Positions 1-4,803 of a stretch of 13,624 bases of DNA are shown here, piece after piece (within the stretch, counting starts at the first letter, position 1; the number at the start of each line of letters is the position of its first letter). The notes beneath the pieces are model-generated. The model saw nothing but the letters and a program-made list of their open reading frames with translations. It made no database searches and had not been told where the DNA came from. The position numbers and the translations under genes are program-made. The DNA lies in the NCBI GenBank assembly GCA_934203105.1, contig CAKPYQ010000028.1, positions 1-13,624 on the forward strand. Reading direction: 5' to 3'. This stretch comes from an uncultured Alphaproteobacteria bacterium (GTDB lineage Bacteria > Pseudomonadota > Alphaproteobacteria > CAAHEQ01 > UBA3637).

Positions 1-750
1 GATTGTGGAACAGCTCCGGAATGCAACAGCACAATTGCTTGCGCCAGCCCGAAAGTTTGCTCGACGGATTACCACTGTGAATGCCCAAGCATAGGCACTC
101 CCGGCGTTTGCCAAACCACACAAACGCAAAACGGTTGCCCGGCGATCGTGAACATCACGGGCAAGTGCGGCTCAAATGGGATTTGCACAAACGGGGCTTG
201 TTCCGAATGCTCATCACCGATGATCGCGAATGCTGATGGCACAGCTTGCGTTTGTCCGGCCAAAGGCGCTAATTGCAAAACGCAAAATGACTTGACTTGT
301 GAGTGCGATGTTTGTGAAGACGGGTTCGAAAAGAACGAAGCCGGTGAGTGCGTGGAAGTGAGCGCTTGCGCAGCGGACACACCCGTTGTATGCGGAAGTT
401 CCTGTTGTCCGGAAGGATCGTCTTGCGACGGTGATAAATGCTGCTTGGGTGGTAAATGCTGCGATCCTGGTTGGACACCGGTAAAATGCCATAGTACTCC
501 ATACAATTACAGAGACGGAGATTCAATAAGTTATGAATGTAAAGGTGAATTTATTACATACGAAGATGCTATGCAACAAGCAAAAGATTTGTTGGAAAAA
601 AATGGCTATGCAACAGATGTTACCTATAAAATAGATAAAAATGAAGGTGAACTTTCCTACTATGTTGCAATTTGTTATAAAAATGCTGGTTGTGAAATAG
701 TAGAAAGAGCTACAGCAGCTGTTTGTTGGCTTGATGATGAAACTGTGTAA
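1..750 (+). CDS. Cysteine-rich EGF/granulin-like protein, 5' truncated by window edge
   Basis: The frame is open from base 1 to the TAA at 748-750, so at least 249 residues are present and the true start lies outside the window; the in-frame GTG at 148 has no ribosome binding site and is not a credible start. I count 33 cysteines, 29 of them in the first 163 residues. They are spaced as short C-x(2-6)-C units resembling EGF-like modules, followed by a granulin-like run of paired cysteines (CC at about residues 132, 142 and 147). From about residue 165 the protein changes to a nearly cysteine-poor, acidic, helix-like region (EDAMQQAKDLLEKNGYATD) ending WLDDETV. No membrane anchor or sorting signal is visible at the C-terminus. 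Such cysteine density implies export to an oxidising compartment or the cell surface, but the signal peptide is off the window. Function is unknown; adhesion or surface display is only a guess. Confidence 0.8.
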   Translation, partial: DCGTAPECNSTIACASPKVCSTDYHCECPSIGTPGVCQTTQTQNGCPAIVNITGKCGSNGICTNGACSECSSPMIANADGTACVCPAKGANCKTQNDLTCECDVCEDGFEKNEAGECVEVSACAADTPVVCGSSCCPEGSSCDGDKCCLGGKCCDPGWTPVKCHSTPYNYRDGDSISYECKGEFITYEDAMQQAKDLLEKNGYATDVTYKIDKNEGELSYYVAICYKNAGCEIVERATAAVCWLDDETV

Positions 751-772
751 AAAGACAGCCCAAAATAAAAAG

Positions 773-802
773 AGCCCCACCGCTTTAAACCGGTGGGGTT
801 TT
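773..802. terminator. Bidirectional rho-independent terminator between two convergent genes
   Basis: An 8-bp perfect stem CCCCACCG/CGGTGGGG (775-782 with 791-798) encloses an 8-base loop. On the plus strand it is followed by TTTT, on the minus strand by CTCTTTTTATTTT. It sits 22 bases after the cysteine-rich gene and just beyond the stop of the convergent dehydrogenase, so it can serve both. Confidence 0.85.
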
Positions 803-816
803 GCATATAATACGTT

Positions 817-1572
817 TTACTTTTTCGGCAAATGACGTAAAATCGGGTGAATAATGCAAGACGGTAATGCGCTCATTAACCACGCGCCAAACGCCATCGG
901 AAGCGGAAAGGCGATAATCGCTTTATTTTTGGCTATTCCTTTTTTTATAATCCGCGCAGCCTTTTGCGGTTGCATCAAAAACGGCATTTTAAACACATTC
1001 GCATCCGTCAGCGGCGTTTTAATAAAGCCCGGACAAATTACATTCACTTTGATTTTTTCGTCACGCAACCAGCCCCGCAAAGCTTCACCCCACGCTTTGA
1101 CGCAGGATTTGCTTGCAGAATAAGCCGGTGCGCTGGGTAATCCGCGATATCCGGCTATCGATGCGATAATGGCAATTTGGCCGGATTTACGTTTACGCAT
1201 ACGCTCCAAAGCCGGTAAAACAGAATTAACAACTCCAAATATATTGGTATTAAATATTTGTCGCGTTTGAGCACCACCTTCAGGTTCTCCCAATACACCA
1301 CCGGAAATGCCGGCATTTGCAATCAACAAATCGATCGGATGCGTCGCATCGGCATTTAAAATGGCTTCCTGAGCCGCAAAAGCATCGGTCACATCAAACA
1401 GGTAAGTATAAACTTCGGCACCTTTTTCTTTGCAGTTAGCAGCAGTTTCAAACAAACGTTCTTTGTTGCGGCCGCATAAAAATAAACACACATCAGAAGA
1501 CGCATAAACTTCGGCAAGAGCTTTTCCTAACCCGCTGGATGCGCCGGTAATAAATATACTTAACTTTCCCAT
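817..1572 (-). CDS. SDR-family NAD(P)-dependent oxidoreductase
   Basis: A 251-residue classical short-chain dehydrogenase/reductase, the usual length for the family. The Rossmann glycine motif TGASSGLG is at residues 9-16, the adenine-ring DV pair at 60-61, NAG at 86-88, and the catalytic set is N110, S138, Y151 and K155 (YSASK), followed by PG at 181-182. R35 in 'CGRNKER' after beta-2 suggests NADPH preference, an inference. A hydrophobic C-terminal stretch (about 220-242) could touch the membrane, as in several lipid- or ketoacyl-reducing SDRs. The start codon at 1572 has AAGGAG five bases upstream. It is monocistronic, convergent with the cysteine-rich gene and divergent from tRNA-Leu. The substrate cannot be told from the sequence. 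Confidence 0.92.
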   Translation of the reverse strand: MGKLSIFITGASSGLGKALAEVYASSDVCLFLCGRNKERLFETAANCKEKGAEVYTYLFDVTDAFAAQEAILNADATHPIDLLIANAGISGGVLGEPEGGAQTRQIFNTNIFGVVNSVLPALERMRKRKSGQIAIIASIAGYRGLPSAPAYSASKSCVKAWGEALRGWLRDEKIKVNVICPGFIKTPLTDANVFKMPFLMQPQKAARIIKKGIAKNKAIIAFPLPMAFGAWLMSALPSCIIHPILRHLPKK

Positions 1573-1617
1573 TTTTGCTCCTTATTTAAAAAAATTTAAA
1601 AATTTTTAATTTTTTGC

Positions 1618-1645
1618 TTGACAACGGATAATATATCAATATAAT
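1618..1645 (+). promoter_or_regulatory. Consensus sigma70 promoter of tRNA-Leu
   Basis: Perfect TTGACA (1618-1623) and perfect TATAAT (1640-1645) with a 16-base spacer. The expected start is near 1652, about 25 bases before the mature tRNA 5' end. Nothing else on the plus strand lies between it and the tRNA. Confidence 0.85.
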
Positions 1646-1658
1646 AAGTTCTTGTCTA
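1630..1658 (-). promoter_or_regulatory. Candidate sigma70 promoter of the SDR gene
   Basis: On the minus strand, TAGACA (1653-1658) and TATATT (1630-1635) are separated by 17 bases, followed by an AT-rich leader to the AAGGAG before the SDR start. It overlaps the tRNA promoter on the opposite strand. The surroundings are very AT-rich, so chance matches are possible. Confidence 0.4.
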
Positions 1659-1676
1659 CTGAAAAATACAGCATGT

Positions 1677-1763
1677 GCCTCTGTGGCGGAATTGGTAGAC
1701 GCGATAGACTCAAAATCTGTTGCCCGAAAGGGCGTGCTGGTTCAAGTCCGGCCAGGGGTACCA
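1677..1763 (+). tRNA. tRNA-Leu (anticodon CAA)
   Basis: The 87-base gene folds as a class II (long variable arm) tRNA. The acceptor stem GCCTCTG pairs with CAGGGGT; the D-loop contains the TTGGTAGACGC block typical of tRNA-Leu; the anticodon loop CTCAAAA gives anticodon CAA at 1711-1713 (reads UUG). The variable-arm hairpin is GCCC-GAAA-GGGC, the T-arm is GCTGG-TTCAAGT-CCGGC, the discriminator base is A and CCA is encoded (1761-1763). The terminal acceptor pair comes out as G1-U72 rather than the usual G-C, with a second wobble at position 4. It is transcribed alone from its own promoter to its own terminator. Class, amino acid and anticodon are secure. Confidence 0.96.
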
Positions 1764-1770
1764 AATAATA

Positions 1771-1796
1771 ACCGTTCCGATTGGAACGGTTTTTTT
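1771..1796 (+). terminator. Rho-independent terminator of tRNA-Leu
   Basis: A perfect 8-bp stem ACCGTTCC/GGAACGGT (1771-1778 with 1783-1790) with a GATT loop runs straight into a 7-T tract. It begins eight bases after the tRNA CCA end. Confidence 0.93.
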
Positions 1797-2111
1797 ATTG
1801 TTTTTATCTTGATTTATGATTGTAATCAAGCTCATAAAGTTTATACTTTTTTAAATGACTATAGTCACTAATTTGACAGTAAAAAAGCTTTTTTTGAATT
1901 GGGAAAAGGCGTTTTGTCATTTAAGAAAGAGCAATAGCAATTGAAGAATCTTGTAGGTTAAAGAGATTCTTTGCATTGCTCAGAATGACGCCACAGCTTT
2001 AAGAGATTCTTCGCTGGCGCTCAGAATGACCAGTGGGGAAAACACTCGCAGAATGACACAAAAAACGATAGCAGAATGATAATGCTAACTCCTCCGCGAT
2101 ATTAGACAAAT
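1797..2111. other. Gene-free intergenic stretch (about 315 bases)
   Basis: I see no coding gene here; the possible reading frames are short, lack ribosome binding sites and run through repeats. It contains a perfect 12-base palindrome TGACTATAGTCA (1856-1867), an AAAAAAGCTTTTTT self-complementary block (1881-1894), and the short interspersed repeats listed separately (1960-2080). It is flanked by the tRNA-Leu terminator and the terminator of the convergent STAS gene. Confidence 0.7.
1960..2080. repeat. Degenerate short interspersed repeat cluster (AGATTCTT...CTCAGAATGAC type)
   Basis: Two well-preserved copies lie at about 1960-1989 and 2000-2030; each has AAGAGATTCTT on the left and GCTCAGAATGAC on the right around a variable 6-8 base centre. 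Two right-end remnants, GCAGAATGAC (2048-2057) and GCAGAATGAT (2071-2080), follow. Each full copy is an imperfect inverted repeat (ATTCT...AGAAT). Similar elements recur in intergenic DNA of many bacterial genomes and give spurious translations such as 'GHSERQRRIS' on the minus strand. Mobility and function are not known from this sequence. Confidence 0.7.
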
Positions 2112-2149
2112 AAAAAAATCCGCTGATGTTTAAGATCAACGGATTTTTC
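2112..2149 (-). terminator. Rho-independent terminator of the STAS gene
   Basis: Read on the minus strand, ATCCGTTGAT (2144-2135) pairs with ATCAGCGGAT (2127-2118) around a 7-base loop, with one G-U wobble, then a run of seven T. Read on the plus strand the same position is a C-A mismatch, which supports the minus-strand orientation. It starts 16 bases after the STAS stop codon. Confidence 0.88.
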
Positions 2150-2164
2150 TTTAAACTAAAAAAA

Positions 2165-2470
2165 CTAATCTTCAAAAGTGTATAAATTGTCAAAGCGTGC
2201 CGCAAACATAACGTCTTTAATCCGTCCGGTCGCCGCTTTGATAACCAAAGTCATATCTTTAACAGACGCTTCATCACTGGCGATGACAAACATACCCAAT
2301 GCCGCGCTGTCAATAAAATCACAGCCGGCCAAATTAAAAGTCAAACGCTTATCTTTTGATGCCTTAATCAACGAAATGATTTCAAAAAAAGTATCATGAT
2401 CACGGAAAGTAAAAGAACCTTCCATTACAATTTCTTGACCTTTTTCACCTTCTACAACGCGATATTTCAT
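2165..2470 (-). CDS. STAS-domain protein (anti-sigma factor antagonist-like)
   Basis: A 101-residue single-domain protein, the typical size of free-standing STAS proteins such as SpoIIAA/RsbV. The characteristic loop before helix 1, CDFIDSAALGMF, spans about residues 50-61; S55 in D54-S55 matches the serine phosphorylated by anti-sigma kinases in this family. The preceding LTFNLAGC (43-50) is the expected central beta strand. The start at 2470 has AGGGAG eight bases upstream. No HATPase-type kinase, PP2C phosphatase, sigma factor or transporter is adjacent, so the partner lies elsewhere. A role in a partner-switching or phospholipid-transport (MlaB-like) system is possible; the sequence does not decide. 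It has its own promoter and terminator and is monocistronic. Confidence 0.85.
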   Translation of the reverse strand: MKYRVVEGEKGQEIVMEGSFTFRDHDTFFEIISLIKASKDKRLTFNLAGCDFIDSAALGMFVIASDEASVKDMTLVIKAATGRIKDVMFAARFDNLYTFED

Positions 2471-2503
2471 TTTCTGTTCTCCCTTTGGGCTGTTAGTACT
2501 TAT

Positions 2504-2532
2504 AGCATAATGCCTTTTTTATACGGCGTCAA
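2504..2532 (-). promoter_or_regulatory. Candidate sigma70 promoter of the STAS gene
   Basis: On the minus strand TTGACG (2527-2532) and TATGCT (2504-2509) are 17 bases apart, in the gap between the end of grpE and the STAS start. Transcription would start near 2497, giving a leader of about 27 bases. I saw no clear grpE terminator in this gap, so some read-through from grpE is possible. Confidence 0.6.
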
Positions 2533-2566
2533 GCTTTATTTTTATCAGCCCGCAGAAAATAAATAA

Positions 2567-3163
2567 TTATTCTTTTTTGCTGACGATGACCATCGCTTCA
2601 CGCAAAACGCGCTCTCCGCCGATAATATAGCCTTTTTGCCATTCTTGAACGACAGTTCCTTCTTCTTTTTCGGCATCGACGATTTGTTGAATCGCTTTTT
2701 GTGTATTCGGGTCGAACGGTTTTCCGACGCTTTCGATCAGCGTCACGCCGTTTTTAGACAAAGCCGAAGATAATTGCTTTTGCGTCATTTCCACACCGGC
2801 GCGCAGGTTTTTTAAAAACTCGTTATCTTTCAGCTCTTCCGGTATCGATTGAGCCAACGCGCGTTCCAAATTGTCCGCCACCGGCAGCAAATCCAACGCA
2901 AAGTCCGCAATAGCAACTTTGGCATTTTTTTCAATTTCATTTTGGCACCGTTTGCGCAAGTTTTCCATTTCCGCATAAGTGCGCACGAATTTATCGCGCA
3001 TTTCGGCGGCTTCTTTTTCTAAAGCGGCTAATTTTTCGTCTTTTTGCGCTGCATGAGCCTCTTTGGGAGTATGAGCTTCTTTATGATCTTGATGATTTTG
3101 ATGTCCCTGATGATTTTGCATCTGTTCATTCTTTTTTTCAGGTTTTTCTTGATTTTTTTGCAT
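2567..3163 (-). CDS. grpE: GrpE, nucleotide exchange factor for DnaK
   Basis: A 198-residue protein of normal GrpE length. GrpE dimers release ADP from DnaK and act as a cytosolic thermosensor. The long coiled-coil region runs from about residue 41 to 90 (EKLAALEKEAAEMRDKFVRT, then AEMENLRKR), and LLPVADNLERAL (92-103) is the family's conserved helix. The C-terminal beta domain carries the signature GKPFDPNTQKAI (147-158) and GYIIGGERVLREAMVIV (178-194). The N-terminal 40 residues are unusual: histidines at 18, 21, 24, 27, 31 and 37, the first four in perfect H-x-x-H spacing. The start at 3163 has AAGGAT ten bases upstream. It is divergent from rph; the repressor gene hrcA, often next to grpE in this class, is not between them, and no CIRCE inverted repeat is visible. 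Confidence 0.97.
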   Translation of the reverse strand: MQKNQEKPEKKNEQMQNHQGHQNHQDHKEAHTPKEAHAAQKDEKLAALEKEAAEMRDKFVRTYAEMENLRKRCQNEIEKNAKVAIADFALDLLPVADNLERALAQSIPEELKDNEFLKNLRAGVEMTQKQLSSALSKNGVTLIESVGKPFDPNTQKAIQQIVDAEKEEGTVVQEWQKGYIIGGERVLREAMVIVSKKE

Positions 3164-3206
3164 TTTTTTTCTATCCTTATCATATATTATGAAAACTTTA
3201 TATACT

Positions 3207-3238
3207 TATATGTAGGAAAAAAGTTAAAATTTTGCAAG
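3207..3238 (-). promoter_or_regulatory. Candidate grpE promoter (heat-shock sigma or sigma70)
   Basis: On the minus strand CTTGCAA (3232-3238) is followed after 15 bases by CCTACATATA (3207-3216). This loosely fits an RpoH-type promoter (CTTGAA ... CCCCAT), expected for grpE; the same bases can also be read as TTGCAA-N17-TACATA for sigma70. A -10-like TACAAT for rph sits on the plus strand at 3239-3244, without a good -35. Confidence 0.35.
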
Positions 3239-3265
3239 TACAATCTTTAAAATAAGGAATAAAAA

Positions 3266-3988
3266 ATGCGATACGAAAATCGAAAGCCTGATGAATTAAG
3301 ACCGATCAGTATAGAAATCGGGGTTAATCAGTATGCAGAAGGCTCTTGTTTAATTAAATGCGGAAACACGCATGTCTTGTGTACGGCCAGCGTTGAAGAA
3401 AAAGTGCCGTCTTGGATGAAAAATTCTGGGACTGGTTGGGTAACGGCGGAATATGGTATGTTGCCAAGATCCACTCAAACGCGTATGGATCGAGAGTCCA
3501 AAAAAGGACAATCCGGACGAACACACGAAATTCAACGTTTAATCGGGCGCGCTTTGCGAGCGGTTGTTGATTTGAATAAAATGGGAGAGCTGTGTATCAA
3601 AGTCGATTGCGATGTTTTGCAAGCCGATGGCGGAACACGAACCGCCTCAATTACCGGCGGGTTTGTGGCTTTGCATCAAGCTTTTGAAAAAATGGTCAGT
3701 ACCGGAAAAATCCCGCAAAACCCGATAAAAGATACCGTTTCGGCTATTTCTTGCGGCATTTATCAGGGGCAAGCTTTATTGGATTTGGATTATAACGAAG
3801 ATTCGAACGCCGAAACCGATTCGAACTTTGTGATCACCGGATCGGGCAAGTTGGTAGAAGTTCAAGGTACGGCAGAAGGGGAGCCTTTTTCAACCGATGA
3901 ATTATTGCATTTATTGGCGTTGGCGCAAAAAGGGTGCGGTGAATTAAAATCGGTACAACGCGCTGTTTTAGGATATAAGGAGGCATAA
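3266..3988 (+). CDS. rph: Ribonuclease PH
   Basis: A 240-residue phosphorolytic 3'-to-5' exoribonuclease, full length for the family, which trims tRNA precursors and degrades structured RNA as a cytosolic hexamer. Phosphate-binding residues are R85 (in GRTHEIQRLIGR) and R125 (in the signature LQADGGTRTASITGG, 118-132). The acidic active-site patch is LDLDYNEDSNAETDSNF (172-188), with D173, D175, D179 and D185. The C-terminal FSTDELLHLLALAQKG is also characteristic. The start at 3266 has AAGGAA six bases upstream. The last codons contain AAGGAGG (3977-3983), which is the ribosome binding site of rdgB one base downstream, so the two genes are translationally linked. Confidence 0.98.
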   Translation: MRYENRKPDELRPISIEIGVNQYAEGSCLIKCGNTHVLCTASVEEKVPSWMKNSGTGWVTAEYGMLPRSTQTRMDRESKKGQSGRTHEIQRLIGRALRAVVDLNKMGELCIKVDCDVLQADGGTRTASITGGFVALHQAFEKMVSTGKIPQNPIKDTVSAISCGIYQGQALLDLDYNEDSNAETDSNFVITGSGKLVEVQGTAEGEPFSTDELLHLLALAQKGCGELKSVQRAVLGYKEA

Positions 3989-3989
3989 A

Positions 3990-4580
3990 ATGGCAAAAAA
4001 ACAAATAGTGTTTGCATCTAAAAATGCGGGAAAAATAAAGGAAATTAAAGCGTTATTAAAGCCTTTGGATGTTGAGGTTTTATCGGCGGAAGATTTGGAG
4101 TTGCCGGACGTGGAAGAAAACGGCCAAACATTTGAAGAAAATGCTGCTTTGAAAGCTGTTTCGGCATCGCAAGCCAGTGGTTTGCCGGCTTTGGCCGATG
4201 ATTCGGGGCTGTGTATTCATGCGTTGAATGATGAGCCGGGGATTTATTCGGCTCGCTATGCCAAAAAAATGGGCAGCTATCCCGCGGCTTTTGAAGATGT
4301 GTTAAAGCGTTTGGAAAATGAAAAAGATAAAAGTGCCCATTTTACATGCGTTTTGGTTTTGGCCTTTCCAAACGGCAGCAAAAAAGTTTACCAAGGTCGA
4401 GTCGATGGCAAAATTGTTCCGCCGCAAAAGGGCGATTCGGGATTTGGCTTTGATCCGATTTTTATGCCGGACGCCTTTACGCAAACATTTGCCGAGTTGT
4501 CGGAAAGTAAAAAGAATTCGATCAGCCACCGAGGGCGCGCTATGCAGGCGTTTATTGACGACTTTCAAAACAGTTTTTAA
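3990..4580 (+). CDS. rdgB: XTP/dITP diphosphatase (RdgB/HAM1 family)
   Basis: A 196-residue Maf/HAM1-type pyrophosphatase that hydrolyses dITP, XTP and related deaminated purine nucleotides to monophosphates, keeping them out of DNA and RNA. Conserved blocks: substrate-binding SKNAGK (10-15), TFEENAALKA (47-56), catalytic ADDSGL (69-74, D71 as general base), GFGFDPIF (151-158) and SHRGRA (179-184). Length is normal. The ATG at 3990 follows the rph stop by one base and uses the AAGGAGG inside rph. It forms a two-gene operon with rph; the order rph-rdgB is common in alphaproteobacteria, though the often-following hemW is not here. Transcription ends at the hairpin 9 bases downstream. Confidence 0.97.
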   Translation: MAKKQIVFASKNAGKIKEIKALLKPLDVEVLSAEDLELPDVEENGQTFEENAALKAVSASQASGLPALADDSGLCIHALNDEPGIYSARYAKKMGSYPAAFEDVLKRLENEKDKSAHFTCVLVLAFPNGSKKVYQGRVDGKIVPPQKGDSGFGFDPIFMPDAFTQTFAELSESKKNSISHRGRAMQAFIDDFQNSF

Positions 4581-4582
4581 AT

Positions 4583-4734
4583 AAAAATAAGGTCCTTTGA
4601 TCACACAAAATCAAAGGACCTTTTAAAAAGGGATTTATGTATATAGGGGGGAGAAAATAATCCCTTTTATCGTTCTTGGACTTCAAAATAAGGGAGATAA
4701 ATCCAAGTGCGGCTCTCTTAAAACGACCGCATAA
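4583..4734 (-). ncRNA. Candidate small regulatory RNA with C-rich (anti-SD-like) hairpin loops
   Basis: On the minus strand a near-perfect promoter leads into about 150 bases with no reading frame that folds into four consecutive stem-loops. Hairpin 1: TGCGG/CCGCA (4731-4727 with 4712-4708). Hairpin 2, directly abutting: CTTGGATTT/AAGTCCAAG (4707-4699 with 4683-4675), 9 bp with one G-U, and a 15-base loop containing UCUCCCUU. Hairpin 3: AAAAGGGATT/AATCCCTTTT (4668-4659 with 4635-4626) with a 23-base loop containing CUCCCCCC. Hairpin 4 is the 13-bp terminator followed by TTATTTTT. The unpaired CUCCC motifs could bind Shine-Dalgarno sequences, as known for alphaproteobacterial CcsR/cuckoo RNAs and for RsaE/FsrA in Firmicutes. 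I do not recognise it as a member of a named family; 6S RNA was considered but the fold is not one long rod. It lies just downstream of ispH on the same strand, so processing from the ispH 3' UTR is an alternative origin. Confidence 0.65.
4589..4624. terminator. Strong hairpin terminator shared by rdgB and the minus-strand small RNA
   Basis: A perfect 13-bp stem AAGGTCCTTTGAT/ATCAAAGGACCTT (4589-4601 with 4610-4622) with an 8-base loop. On the plus strand only TTTT follows; on the minus strand TTATTTTTAT follows. It starts 8 bases after the rdgB stop and can terminate transcription from both sides. Confidence 0.9.
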
Positions 4735-4740
4735 AATGGT

Positions 4741-4769
4741 ATAGTAACAGAAAAATAATTTTCTGTCAA
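4741..4769 (-). promoter_or_regulatory. Near-consensus sigma70 promoter of the candidate small RNA
   Basis: On the minus strand perfect TTGACA (4764-4769) and TACTAT (4741-4746) are separated by exactly 17 bases. It lies 35 bases beyond the ispH stop and points away from ispH, with no protein gene on that strand before the terminator at 4589. The expected transcription start is around 4732-4735. Confidence 0.75.
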
Positions 4770-4803
4770 GTGTTTTTGAAAAACTTTTTAAAAAATTTTA
4801 TTT

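Noticed and set aside
148..150. GTG as start of the cysteine-rich protein
   Set aside because: The same frame and cysteine pattern continue to base 1, and no Shine-Dalgarno precedes it; the gene is cut by the window edge.
1683..1871. A 62-codon plus-strand reading frame starting inside the tRNA
   Set aside because: It runs through the tRNA-Leu gene and its terminator and has no ribosome binding site; it is a translation of RNA-gene sequence.
1999..2205. Minus-strand 68-codon reading frame ending in GHSERQRRIS-like residues
   Set aside because: It overlaps the STAS terminator and 3' end and reads through the interspersed repeats, a common source of false proteins.
4583..4734. 6S RNA as identity of the small RNA
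   Set aside because: 6S RNA folds as one long rod with a central bubble; here there are separate short hairpins and the ends do not pair.
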